Shown here: positions 8,748 through 16,750 of the stretch, piece after piece
Numbering within the stretch: the first letter of the stretch is position 1
How the letters are laid out: each line of letters opens with the position of its first letter
Notes under the pieces: model-generated
What the model was told of the DNA's origin: nothing
The model's database searches: none
Seen by the model: only the letters and a program-made list of their open reading frames with translations
Position numbers and translations under genes: made by a program
Assembly: GCF_900109685.1 (NCBI RefSeq)
Contig: NZ_FOBB01000011.1
Coordinates: 131,612-195,611 of the forward strand
Length of the DNA stretch: 64,000 nucleotides
Source: Chitinophaga rupis
Lineage (GTDB): Bacteria; Bacteroidota; Bacteroidia; Chitinophagales; Chitinophagaceae
Direction: 5' to 3'

Positions 8748-10235
8748 ATGATCTCTTTTAAGAAATTAGAGTTCGGTGCAGTAACAGCTATTTTCCTGCT
8801 GCTGATATTCCCGCTGTTATTCCGGAGCGTTACTGATAACGTATTTGAGATGCAGCATTCCTATGGTTATAAATTTCACCAATACCACCAGGTATTTGAC
8901 TATTACATTCATTACCTGCTGCCTTCCCTGGCGCATATCACCTTGGTATACGCGGCCTTTCTTTTCACCAATATGGTAGTAGTACCCATATTCCTGGAAC
9001 GGCAGCGCTGGTTACCGGGCTTGCTGCTGCTAGCCGCCACTGTGCTGATACTGTTCACGGGTATTATGGTAGCTTATTCTTATTACTATGGTTACCTGCT
9101 GGGGGTATATAGTTCTATAAGAGGGGCGCATATGTACTTTGCCAAATCGGCTTTTAGCACTACCATGTTCTATACCATCATATACGTGGTGTACTATGCC
9201 GGCAAGCATCTGTATTTTCAATATGTACGCGGGCGCAAGCTCCTTATGAACGAGCCTTTTGTAGCAGTAGCTGCATGGATAGCCCTGCTGGTATTTGCCG
9301 TTGGGATACACTCCCGGATCTTATTTATACTGGTAGCCTGCGGCGGGCCGTATTATGCAGCAGTAGGCTATGTCTGGTATACGAAAATATTTCCGCGGTA
9401 TGAAAAAGTACACCTGCGTAAATGGATCCTGGCCCGCGATGTTTTCCTGACCTCCTTTATAGCCGGTTTTTCCATACTGCTGCTTACATTGGCCATACGC
9501 CAGGAACGCCCGGCAGAAACCTTAGCGCTGATGTTAGGCTTATTTGCAGTACAATTGCTGGTGCTGCTACCCATTACCTGGTGGCTGTATGTAGCCCGTG
9601 AAAACCGCGTGGCTACTATGCTGAACCTGCAGAAAGCCCTGGGCCGTTCCGCAGCCGACCTGGATTTCCTGCGCTCGCAGATCAATCCGCATTTCCTGTT
9701 CAATGCCCTGAACACCTTATACGGTACGGCTTTACAGGAAAATGCATTGAATACCAGCGAAGGCATTCAGAAGCTGGGGGATATGATGCGTTTTATGCTG
9801 GATGAGAACCACCTGGAAAAAATAGCCCTGCGTAAAGAAGTAGCTTACCTGCACAACTACATTGCCCTGCAGCGCCTGCGCACACAGGCATCGCCGGATA
9901 TACAGATCGATGTGAATATTAACGAGGACCATTGCGAGCATGCCATTGCGCCCATGCTGTTGATCCCTTTTGTGGAGAATGCTTTTAAACACGGCATCAG
10001 CTTGCGCAACCGCTCCAAGATCGCCATTTCCCTTTCCTGCGATAAAGAGCGGATCTACTTTGATGTGTACAACACCACGCATGCCCGCCCGGATAATGAC
10101 ATAGAAAGAGGTCCCGGCATTGGCCTGAATAATGTGCGTGACCGCCTGAGCTTATTGTACCCGCAACGGCATGAGCTGAACATACGCCAAACAGCTACTG
10201 AATATTTTGTGCACCTGACCATTCATGTATCCTGA
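8748..10235 (+). CDS. LytS/YehU-type sensor histidine kinase
   Basis: A 495-residue membrane kinase. The first ~290 residues contain six or more hydrophobic segments and no obvious extracellular ligand domain. The His_kinase domain follows, with the phosphoacceptor His315 in SQINPHFLFNALNTLYG. The ATP-binding domain has the N-box PFVENAFKHG (about residue 406) and the G-box GPGIGLNNVRDRL. This family pairs with LytTR response regulators, and one is encoded two genes downstream at 11223. The stop overlaps the start region of the DUF4407 gene, so the three genes form one transcription unit. Confidence 0.9.
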   Translation: MISFKKLEFGAVTAIFLLLIFPLLFRSVTDNVFEMQHSYGYKFHQYHQVFDYYIHYLLPSLAHITLVYAAFLFTNMVVVPIFLERQRWLPGLLLLAATVLILFTGIMVAYSYYYGYLLGVYSSIRGAHMYFAKSAFSTTMFYTIIYVVYYAGKHLYFQYVRGRKLLMNEPFVAVAAWIALLVFAVGIHSRILFILVACGGPYYAAVGYVWYTKIFPRYEKVHLRKWILARDVFLTSFIAGFSILLLTLAIRQERPAETLALMLGLFAVQLLVLLPITWWLYVARENRVATMLNLQKALGRSAADLDFLRSQINPHFLFNALNTLYGTALQENALNTSEGIQKLGDMMRFMLDENHLEKIALRKEVAYLHNYIALQRLRTQASPDIQIDVNINEDHCEHAIAPMLLIPFVENAFKHGISLRNRSKIAISLSCDKERIYFDVYNTTHARPDNDIERGPGIGLNNVRDRLSLLYPQRHELNIRQTATEYFVHLTIHVS

Positions 10236-11226
10236 TACGCTTCCAATGGAACAAACACCCGTTAATAACACGCCTGCTGCAGATGGCATCAGCAAATTCC
10301 TCTGGTGGTTAGCTGCCGCAGATATTACGATATTAAAAGATTGCAGGGCAGACCAGGAGCGGTACCGCATTATTGGTATATCCGTACTCGTTACCTGGCT
10401 GTTTGCCACCCTGGCCTGGGGATACTTTTTTTCAACTGTGCTAGAAGATGAAATGGTCATTGCTGGATTGGCATTTTTCTTTGGTTTCGCCATCCTTAGT
10501 ATTGACCGAAGCCTGATAACGGCCATGTCGGGCTCAGGCCGCCGGAAGTTCCTACCGGTGGCCTTTCGTTTATGCCTGGCCTTTACCATTGGCCTGTTCA
10601 TTTCCCAGCCGGTGATATTGCTGCTGTTCCGGAAAGACATTCAGGCCCAGATGGTGCTGAACCGGCAGGGCAAGCTGGAAAAATTCCGTAATGAGCTGGC
10701 TACCCTGAATGCAGAACATACTACCGGCCTGGAAAAAGACCTGCAGCAATGGCAGCAGCAATTACAGCAAAAAGAAGCACAGGTAAAAGGCTATAAGGAT
10801 GATTACATTAAGGAAACAGACGGTACGGGCGGCTCCGGCAAGATCGGGGAGTCTGCCATTGCCAAAGTAAAGAAAACAGAATACCTGAAAGCAGAGCAGG
10901 AGCTGACGGACCTGCGCCGCCAGCTGGCGCCACAGCTGCAGGAGCGCCAAACCCAGCTGGCCGACCAGTGGAAAGAGAACCAGGCCAAGGAAAAAGTGTA
11001 TGTAGCCTCTTTAACAGACGGATTCCTGGCGCAAACAGAAGCCCTGGAAGAGCTGACCACGGAACACACCCCCCTGCGGCAGCGGTACCGCCTCATAGTA
11101 CTGATCATAACCCTGATAGAAGTAATGCCTCTGCTTAGTAAGCTGCTGATGCCTAAAGGCGAATATGATAAACTGGTGGACTATAATAATGTGTATCTTG
11201 GCTACCGGAAAAACAACGTGGTATGA
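10225..11226 (+). CDS. DUF4407 membrane coiled-coil protein
   Basis: A 333-residue protein of the DUF4407 family. The N-terminal WWLAAADITILKDC-like segment precedes two paired hydrophobic regions (about residues 48-92 and 113-137, with AILSIDRSLITAM between). A long charged coiled coil (about residues 145-285) is followed by a final transmembrane segment (about 292-310). Start ATG10225 overlaps the kinase gene by 11 bases; ATG10246 (MEQTPVNN) is an equally good start, and neither has a clear ribosome-binding site. It overlaps the downstream regulator by four bases (ATGA). Its position between a kinase and its regulator suggests a signalling accessory role, but no function is established. Confidence 0.8.
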   Translation: MYPDTLPMEQTPVNNTPAADGISKFLWWLAAADITILKDCRADQERYRIIGISVLVTWLFATLAWGYFFSTVLEDEMVIAGLAFFFGFAILSIDRSLITAMSGSGRRKFLPVAFRLCLAFTIGLFISQPVILLLFRKDIQAQMVLNRQGKLEKFRNELATLNAEHTTGLEKDLQQWQQQLQQKEAQVKGYKDDYIKETDGTGGSGKIGESAIAKVKKTEYLKAEQELTDLRRQLAPQLQERQTQLADQWKENQAKEKVYVASLTDGFLAQTEALEELTTEHTPLRQRYRLIVLIITLIEVMPLLSKLLMPKGEYDKLVDYNNVYLGYRKNNVV

Positions 11227-11930
11227 AGCTGACTGCTATTGCCATAGACGATGAGCCGGTAGCGCTGTCCGTGATCCGCTCGCATGCGGCCAAAGTGCCG
11301 TTCCTGGAGGTAAAGGGCCTGTTCACCAACGCCTTTGAAGCCATGGAACACCTGAATAAAGAGCGTACGGATCTGCTTTTCCTGGATATTAAAATGCCGG
11401 ACATCACCGGCATTGATTTCCTGACCAGCCTTACCAACCCGCCCATGGTGGTTTTTACCACCGCTTACTCAGAACATGCCGTGCAGAGTTTTGAGCTGGA
11501 TGCCATTGATTACCTGCTGAAGCCCTTTTCCCTGACCCGCTTCCTGAAAGCCTGCAATAAAGCCCATACCCTGCTGCAGCTGAAACAGCAAAGCAACGCC
11601 GCCGGCCATGTACCCGATTACATTTTTATTAAAAGCGGCTATGAGCAATGCAAGATCCGGCTGGATGAGATCCTGTACCTGGAAAGCGCCGGCAACTACG
11701 TGAATTTTGTACTGAAAGACCGTAAGGTTATCTCCCGCCTTTCCATGCAGGAAGCGCTGGACCTGCTGCCCACCACCCTGTTTACCCGGGTGCACCGCTT
11801 CTTTATTGTGGCCAACAGTAAAGTAGAGCGCATAGACCGGAACTACCTGTACATCCAGCAGGCCTCTATCAGCATAGGCGCAGCGTACGCTGATGCGGTG
11901 GGAAAGATCTGGGGGAGAAGGGAAGGATAA
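11223..11930 (+). CDS. LytTR-family response regulator
   Basis: A 235-residue regulator. The receiver domain (about residues 1-120) has acidic residues Asp9/Asp10, phosphoacceptor Asp55 in LLFLDIKMPD and the conserved KPF near residue 100. The LytTR DNA-binding domain (about residues 135-232) contains ILYLESAGNYVNF and TRVHRFFIVANSKVERI. It overlaps the DUF4407 gene by four bases and is the natural partner of the LytS-type kinase at 8748. The direct repeats at 8606-8699 are candidate binding sites. Confidence 0.92.
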   Translation: MKLTAIAIDDEPVALSVIRSHAAKVPFLEVKGLFTNAFEAMEHLNKERTDLLFLDIKMPDITGIDFLTSLTNPPMVVFTTAYSEHAVQSFELDAIDYLLKPFSLTRFLKACNKAHTLLQLKQQSNAAGHVPDYIFIKSGYEQCKIRLDEILYLESAGNYVNFVLKDRKVISRLSMQEALDLLPTTLFTRVHRFFIVANSKVERIDRNYLYIQQASISIGAAYADAVGKIWGRREG

Positions 11931-11982
11931 ATGCCCCTTATCAGCACCTTCATCTTCCATTTTTTTAATTCCTAAAAAATAA

Positions 11983-11990
11983 TACCTTTG
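11983..11990 (+). promoter_or_regulatory. Candidate -7 box (TACCTTTG) of tRNA-Leu
   Basis: TACCTTTG matches the Bacteroidota -7 consensus TAnnTTTG and lies 32 bases before the mature tRNA-Leu 5' end. A convincing -33 TTG is not visible. Confidence 0.5.
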
Positions 11991-12022
11991 CAGTCCTTTT
12001 CCTGTTTTGCAGCGTAAAAGAC

Positions 12023-12104
12023 GCGGGTGTGGTGAAATTGGTAGACACGCCAGACTTAGGATCTGGTGCTTCACGGCATGTAGGTTCGAGTCCTATCACC
12101 CGCA
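12023..12104 (+). tRNA. tRNA-Leu (anticodon UAG)
   Basis: An 82-nt class II tRNA. The acceptor stem GCGGGTG pairs with CACCCGC, the anticodon stem CCAGA/TCTGG encloses loop CTTAGGA (anticodon TAG, reading CUN codons), and a variable arm (TGCTTCACGGCA) is followed by the T-arm TAGGTTCGAGTCCTA. CCA is not encoded. The word-type inverted repeat that follows, with a T-run, probably serves as its terminator. Confidence 0.95.
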
Positions 12105-12111
12105 CATATTA

Positions 12112-12196
12112 GATGTGCAGATATGCAAATGTGTGGATATGCAAATGAAATAATTTACGATCATCTGCACATTTGCATATCTGCACATTTGCACAT
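12112..12196. repeat. Word-type inverted repeat, GTGCAGATATGCAAATGTG
   Basis: A perfect 19-bp inverted repeat lies at 12115-12133 and 12168-12186, each embedded in longer degenerate copies of the same word (GATATGCAAATG, CACATTTGCACAT). The right arm is followed by TTTTTT, so as RNA it would form a strong hairpin that could terminate tRNA-Leu transcription. Related words occur at 22063 and 40253. Confidence 0.9.
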
Positions 12197-12213
12197 TTTT
12201 TAATATATATTTT

Positions 12214-12286
12214 GCCATAAAGGCGCTAAGTCACTCAGTACCTCTTTCCTTGCTGCCATTCCTTCGTGCCTTTGTGACTTCATGGC
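12214..12286. repeat. Degenerate inverted repeat before tig
   Basis: GCCATAAAGGCGCTAAGTCAC at 12214-12234 is partly mirrored by GTGACTTCATGGC at 12274-12286, with an internal TTCGTGCCTTTG. It is a further word-type pair, different in sequence from the one just upstream, ending 59 bases before the trigger factor start. Confidence 0.6.
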
Positions 12287-12345
12287 AGAAATATAATCAC
12301 GGAATCATTATTGCTTCATAAAGAACATTTTTATTAATAATTATT

Positions 12346-13731
12346 ATGGCAACCGTTACCAGAGAAAACATCGGTTTATTGAATGATAAGATCACTGTGA
12401 AAGTGAGCCAGGAAGATTACCTTCCTAATTTTGACAAAGCGGTAAAACAATTCAGCAAATCCGCCAATATCCCCGGTTTCCGGAAAGGAATGGTGCCTGC
12501 TGGTATGGTAAAGAAGATGCACGGACCGGCCCTGTTTGCCGATGAAGTGCTGAAAACCGTGGAAAAAGAATTGACCGGCTACCTGCAGAATGAAAAGCTG
12601 GAGATCTTTGCCCAGCCTATCTCTATGGACAAGGAAGCCAAAAACCTGGACTTTAATCAACCCTCCGAATACGCATTTGACTTTGAAGTGGGCCTGAAAC
12701 CCGCTTTTGAAGTATCTCCCCTGGAATCCGGCAAAACCTCCCTTACTAAATATAAGATCAAGGCCACCGAAAAAGAGGTAGATGAGGAAGTAAGCCGCCT
12801 GCAGCTGAAAGGCGGTAAAATGAATGAGCCGGAAGTAATTGATAATGAAGACAATGTACTGAGCATCACTTTTGAAGAAAGCGACGCACAGGGCAATGTA
12901 GTAGAAGGCGGTATCAAAAAAGATAACTCCCTGCTGCTGAAATTCTTCTCTCCTGCCATCCAGGAACAGCTGAAAGGCAAGAAAAAAGACGACAGCATTG
13001 TGTTCCAGCTGGCTAATTCTTTTGATGAAGAAAGACTGGGCATGATCCTGAAAGACCTGGGCTTTGATGAACATGATAAAGAAGCTGCCCAGAAATATTT
13101 TAAGCTGACCCTTACCAAACTGGGCCTGATCGAAAAGCGCGAGCTGAACGAAGAGTTCTTTAAAGAGGTATACCCGAATGAAGAGATCACTACCGAAGCC
13201 GCTTTCCGGGAAAAACTGAAAAGTGAAATAGAAAAATACTGGGAGTCCGAAAGCCGTAACCGCCTGCATAACGAGCTGTTCGAAGTGCTGGTGCATGAAA
13301 CGCCTATAGAGCTGCCCAAAGACTTTCTGAAACGCTGGCTGCAGACCGGTAGCGAAAAGCCAAAGACTGCCGAAGAAGCCGAAAAAGAATATCCGAACTT
13401 TGACCATCAACTGCGTTGGACGCTTATTAGCGATAAACTGATCCGCGATAATAAACTGGACGTATCTTTCGAAGAACTGAAAGAGAGCGCCAAACAAAAA
13501 CTGCTGGGCTATTATGGCGCCGGCGCTGCTTTAGAAGGGGCCGACTGGCTGGATAGCTACCTGGACCGCCTGATGCAGGATGAAAAATTCGTGGACCAGA
13601 CTTACCGCGAAATGGTGACCCAGAAATTATTTGACTGGGCAGAAACGAAGGTGGATCTTAAAGAAGAGGAAATAACAGCCGAAGAATTTGCTAAATTACC
13701 TCATAAACATCACCATCATGAACATGAATAA
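12346..13731 (+). CDS. tig: Trigger factor
   Basis: A 461-residue ribosome-associated chaperone. The N-terminal ribosome-binding domain has the signature region SANIPGFRKGMVPAGMVKKM (family GFRxGKxP). A central PPIase-like section and a long helical C-terminal domain follow, in normal order. The length is slightly above the E. coli protein. The C-terminus is a His-rich tail, LPHKHHHHEHE, which is unusual. The start of clpP lies inside this tail in another frame. The tig-clpP-clpX order is the conserved protein-quality-control cluster. Confidence 0.93.
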   Translation: MATVTRENIGLLNDKITVKVSQEDYLPNFDKAVKQFSKSANIPGFRKGMVPAGMVKKMHGPALFADEVLKTVEKELTGYLQNEKLEIFAQPISMDKEAKNLDFNQPSEYAFDFEVGLKPAFEVSPLESGKTSLTKYKIKATEKEVDEEVSRLQLKGGKMNEPEVIDNEDNVLSITFEESDAQGNVVEGGIKKDNSLLLKFFSPAIQEQLKGKKKDDSIVFQLANSFDEERLGMILKDLGFDEHDKEAAQKYFKLTLTKLGLIEKRELNEEFFKEVYPNEEITTEAAFREKLKSEIEKYWESESRNRLHNELFEVLVHETPIELPKDFLKRWLQTGSEKPKTAEEAEKEYPNFDHQLRWTLISDKLIRDNKLDVSFEELKESAKQKLLGYYGAGAALEGADWLDSYLDRLMQDEKFVDQTYREMVTQKLFDWAETKVDLKEEEITAEEFAKLPHKHHHHEHE

Positions 13732-14419
13732 CGAATTTAGAAAATATGCGATCCAACATCGTGGAATCAGCAGCCTGGTAGTAGATAGCTATGCCCGTCA
13801 TCAGTTGAACTCGCTTACCCCGTACATCATCGAGGAGCGTCAGCTGAATGTAACGCAGATGGACGTGTTCTCCCGTCTGATGGCTGATCGCATCATTTTC
13901 CTGGGCGATCCGATCAACGACTATGTAGCAAATGTGATCACGGCCCAGCTGCTGTTCCTGGAATCAGCAGACCGTAACCGTGATATCCAGATGTATATTA
14001 ACAGCCCCGGTGGCAGCGTATATGCCGGTTTAGGCATTTATGATACCATGCAGATCATTTCTCCGGAAGTTGCAACGATCTGTACCGGTATGGCCGCCTC
14101 TTTTGGCGCTGTACTGCTGGTAGCCGGTGTAAAAGGTAAACGTACAGCCCTGAAACATGCCCGCGTAATGATCCACCAGCCGCATGGCGGCGCAGAAGGC
14201 CAGACTTCTGACATCGAGATCACTGCCCGCGAGTTTGTGAAGCTGAAAAAGGAGCTGAACGAGATCATTGCCACCCATTGCGGCCAACCGTTCAAAAAGG
14301 TGGAAAAAGACTCTGACCGCGACTACTGGATGACCGCCGATGAAGCCAAAGAATATGGCATCATTGACGACGTGCTGGACCGTAACCCGAAGAAAAAACA
14401 GGAAAATACGCCGCAATAA
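13718..14419 (+). CDS. clpP: ATP-dependent Clp protease proteolytic subunit
   Basis: A 233-residue serine peptidase (from ATG13718; ATG13724 is also possible). The catalytic Ser lies in TGMAASFGAVLL and the His in HARVMIHQPHGGAEGQ, with the early signature RIIFLGDPIND and IQMYINSPGGSVYAGLGI; the Asp is in the C-terminal third. The start overlaps the end of tig by 14 bases, which implies translational coupling. ClpP forms a tetradecamer that works with ClpX, encoded next. Confidence 0.93.
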   Translation: MNMNNEFRKYAIQHRGISSLVVDSYARHQLNSLTPYIIEERQLNVTQMDVFSRLMADRIIFLGDPINDYVANVITAQLLFLESADRNRDIQMYINSPGGSVYAGLGIYDTMQIISPEVATICTGMAASFGAVLLVAGVKGKRTALKHARVMIHQPHGGAEGQTSDIEITAREFVKLKKELNEIIATHCGQPFKKVEKDSDRDYWMTADEAKEYGIIDDVLDRNPKKKQENTPQ

Positions 14420-14434
14420 GCGTATACCTAATAT

Positions 14435-14485
14435 AAAGGAGAAACGGGGTAAGCGCGCCTTGCTCCGTTTCTCCTTTCCTTTTTT
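14435..14485 (+). terminator. Intrinsic terminator after clpP
   Basis: A 13-bp perfect stem AAAGGAGAAACGG/CCGTTTCTCCTTT with a loop of about 17 bases is followed by CCTTTTTT. It separates tig-clpP from clpX, so clpX probably has its own promoter. Confidence 0.85.
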
Positions 14486-14504
14486 CCGTTCCTGCTATTT
14501 TGCC

Positions 14505-14512
14505 TAACTTTG
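14505..14512 (+). promoter_or_regulatory. Candidate -7 box (TAACTTTG) of clpX
   Basis: TAACTTTG matches TAnnTTTG, lies just after the clpP terminator and 42 bases before the clpX start. No clear -33 element. Confidence 0.5.
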
Positions 14513-14554
14513 TAGGCTTACATTAGCTGCGAAAAAACAAATAAATCATTACGG

Positions 14555-15787
14555 ATGAAAGAATCCAAAATACGTTGTTCCTTCTGTAACCGTTCCAAAG
14601 ACGAGGTGCAGATACTGATTGCCGGTGCAGAAGGTCATATTTGTGAGAACTGTGTGGCCAATGCCCAGGAGATCATTGAGCAGGAGCTGTTCCAGCACAA
14701 CAAGAAAGCGCCCTCCCACTTTGTACCCAAAGTGGCTAAGCCGGTGGAGATCAAGACCTTCCTGGATGAATATGTGATTGGCCAGGACGATGCCAAAAAG
14801 ATCCTTGCCGTAGCGGTGTATAACCACTACAAAAGGCTGAATCAGCAGGTAGGCGACGATGAGGTGGAGATAGAAAAGTCCAACATTATAATGGTGGGCG
14901 AAACCGGTACGGGTAAAACCCTGCTGGCCAAATCTATAGCCAAGCTGCTGAATGTGCCCTTTACTATTGTGGACGCTACCGTATTTACCGAAGCCGGTTA
15001 CGTGGGTGAAGATGTGGAAAGCATTTTAACCCGCCTGCTGCAGGTATGTAATTATGACGTGGAAGCAGCCGAAAGAGGCATTGTGTACATTGACGAAATT
15101 GATAAAATAGCCCGTAAGAGCGATAACCCTTCTATTACCCGCGATGTTAGCGGCGAAGGCGTGCAGCAGGGTTTGCTGAAGCTGCTGGAAGGTACTGAGG
15201 TGCTGGTGCCCCCGCAAGGCGGCCGTAAACACCCGGAACAAAAACTGATCAAAGTGAACACCCAGAACATCCTGTTCGTTTGTGGTGGTGCTTTTGATGG
15301 GGTAGATAAGATCATCAGCAGAAGGGTACAAACCCACTCTATTGGTTTTACAGTAGATAAGGAAAAGGAAGAAGCTACTAAAAAGCACATCCTGCGCTAC
15401 GTAAACTCACAGGATCTGAAATCCTTTGGGCTGATACCGGAGCTGCTGGGCCGCTTACCCGTAGTAACTTACCTGAACTCCCTGGACCGGGATGCGCTGA
15501 AAGCCATTCTTACCCAACCCAGGAACGCCCTGATCAAACAATACAAGAAACTGTTTAAGGTAGAAGGCATCGATCTGACTATAGAAGATGATGCCGTGGA
15601 TTATATCGTGGACAAAGCCATGGAATTTAAGCTGGGTGCCCGCGGACTTCGCTCTATCTGCGAAGTGGTGATGAGCGATGCCATGTTCCATATGCCTTCC
15701 ACTACCGAAAAAACATTTATCCTCACCAAGGCATATGCCCAGGAAAGACTGGAGCAATCACCGCTGGTGAAACTGAAAGTCGCTTAA
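14555..15787 (+). CDS. clpX: ATP-dependent Clp protease ATP-binding subunit ClpX
   Basis: A 410-residue AAA+ unfoldase. The N-terminal zinc-binding domain has Cys pairs in RCSFCNRS and ICENCV. The Walker A motif GETGTGKTLLAKSIA (about residue 116), pore loop GYVGEDVES and Walker B IVYIDEIDK follow, then the sensor regions and the C-terminal small domain. It feeds unfolded substrates to ClpP. Normal length and no unusual features. Confidence 0.95.
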   Translation: MKESKIRCSFCNRSKDEVQILIAGAEGHICENCVANAQEIIEQELFQHNKKAPSHFVPKVAKPVEIKTFLDEYVIGQDDAKKILAVAVYNHYKRLNQQVGDDEVEIEKSNIIMVGETGTGKTLLAKSIAKLLNVPFTIVDATVFTEAGYVGEDVESILTRLLQVCNYDVEAAERGIVYIDEIDKIARKSDNPSITRDVSGEGVQQGLLKLLEGTEVLVPPQGGRKHPEQKLIKVNTQNILFVCGGAFDGVDKIISRRVQTHSIGFTVDKEKEEATKKHILRYVNSQDLKSFGLIPELLGRLPVVTYLNSLDRDALKAILTQPRNALIKQYKKLFKVEGIDLTIEDDAVDYIVDKAMEFKLGARGLRSICEVVMSDAMFHMPSTTEKTFILTKAYAQERLEQSPLVKLKVA

Positions 15788-15789
15788 AC

Positions 15790-15867
15790 AAGTAAAAACT
15801 TAAAAAGCAAAAAGTAAGATCAGCGGTAAACCTTTTTTAACTTTTGCTTTTTTACTTTTAACTTTTT
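15790..15867. repeat. Word-type inverted repeat, AAAAGCAAAAAGT
   Basis: The left arm 15790-15818 (AAGTAAAAACTTAAAAAGC...) and right arm 15832-15867 (CTTTTTTAACTTTTGC...) are near reverse complements separated by 13 bases. The right arm is T-rich, so the structure may terminate clpX transcription. It ends three bases before the start codon of the small gene at 15870. Confidence 0.8.
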
Positions 15868-15869
15868 AT

Positions 15870-16076
15870 ATGCAGGATCTCATTCAACAACTACAGGAAA
15901 AGGCAGGGCTTAGCGCAGAGCAGGCCACGCAGGCTATTACGGTTATGCGCGACTATGTAAAAAGCAAAGTGCCTCCCTTTATTGGCGATACCGTAGATAA
16001 ATGGTTTGCCGGTATGGATAGCCCGCAACAGCCGGCTAAAGATGTCGCTGCCTCCGATGATTTCCTGGATGGATAA
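15870..16076 (+). CDS. Small helical protein of unknown function
   Basis: A 68-residue acidic soluble protein predicted to be mostly alpha-helical, with no signal peptide or membrane segment. It contains LIQQLQEKAGLSAEQATQAI and a second helix ending VKSKVPPF, a pattern I associate with small conserved Bacteroidota proteins. I cannot name the family with confidence. It is supported by its ATG start, its amphipathic pattern and a terminator 30 bases downstream. Its position after clpX does not prove a shared role. Confidence 0.55.
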   Translation: MQDLIQQLQEKAGLSAEQATQAITVMRDYVKSKVPPFIGDTVDKWFAGMDSPQQPAKDVAASDDFLDG

Positions 16077-16106
16077 ACCCAGACGACAGCACTTTTTTCA
16101 TAATAG

Positions 16107-16143
16107 GAACATCCCGCTTTTTACGGCGGGATGTTCTGTTTTT
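16107..16143. terminator. Intrinsic terminator
   Basis: A perfect 11-bp stem GAACATCCCGC/GCGGGATGTTC is followed by TGTTTTTAT. It terminates the small gene at 15870. On its 3' side it reaches the end of the truncated reading frame at 16142. Confidence 0.85.
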
Positions 16144-16375
16144 ATACTACAGGCTTCTCAGATAAAGATAAAGCGCAACAACCTTTTACAACAAACAGAT
16201 GGCTGCCATAGGCCAGCATGGCAGCATCCACGGGAATATCCAGCGGTTTTACCTGTACAGTATATTGTTTGTGAATACGGTGATTGGTAGAAAGATAGGT
16301 GACCAGGTAAAATATCAACAGCAAGCCCACAAGGGCGCCAACACTGATGCCGGTCCACTTCAGAAGCTTACGCAT
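16142..16375 (-). pseudogene. Truncated remnant of a membrane-anchored c-type cytochrome
   Basis: A 77-codon frame. It starts like the anchored monohaem cytochromes c of Bacteroidota: a basic start, one transmembrane helix (about residues 7-28), then QYTVQVKPLDIPVDAAMLAYGSHL, which resembles the region just before the haem motif (AxGxHL). Where CxxCH should follow there is only KGCCALSLSEKPVV and a stop, so no haem site is present and the rest of the domain is missing. A terminator hairpin sits where the domain would continue. I read it as a decayed gene; a short functional membrane peptide is less likely. Confidence 0.45.
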
Positions 16376-16750
16376 ATTTTTTGGGGTTATAATTATGGAG
16401 GCAAAATTACAGGGCGGTGCTCAACTGTATCTCAGTAGAAGTACGGATTTTTTATAAACGGGAAAGCCAAAGTCTTACTGGAAGAGGGTTATAGCGTGTA
16501 TGTTATTGGAAGATCAGAGAAGTATCACAGTAAAAAAGCATCCTGTTGGTCAGGATGCTTTTTCGATTGCGTAAAAGTGTTTCAATCGTCTGTGTTTTGG
16601 GTTTAGGTTGATAAAAGGTAAAGAGTGATTGACTTAACCCAAATTTAACATTCCTTTTTCATACTTCCATAACACTTAAGGGTTATTGTTCATTTTTTTG
16701 TCAAAAACTGCGAACGGTTATGAATTGTCGCACCTTTTACATTATGTATT
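16376..16750. other. Gene-free spacer
   Basis: A 375-bp gap. It holds one strong bidirectional terminator (16533-16565) and otherwise AT-rich sequence (16640-16760) with no coding potential that I can support. Confidence 0.6.
16533..16565. terminator. Bidirectional intrinsic terminator
   Basis: A 13-bp perfect stem AAAAAGCATCCTG/CAGGATGCTTTTT with a five-base loop. Most likely it ends the leftward transcript of the GapN-like gene (stop at 16751), although it lies about 190 bases downstream of that stop. Confidence 0.85.

Noticed and set aside
12376..13497. A 373-codon reading frame antisense to tig
   Set aside because: It mirrors the well-conserved trigger factor frame. Its product is Phe/Gln-rich, has no domain, and arises from the codon bias of the sense gene.
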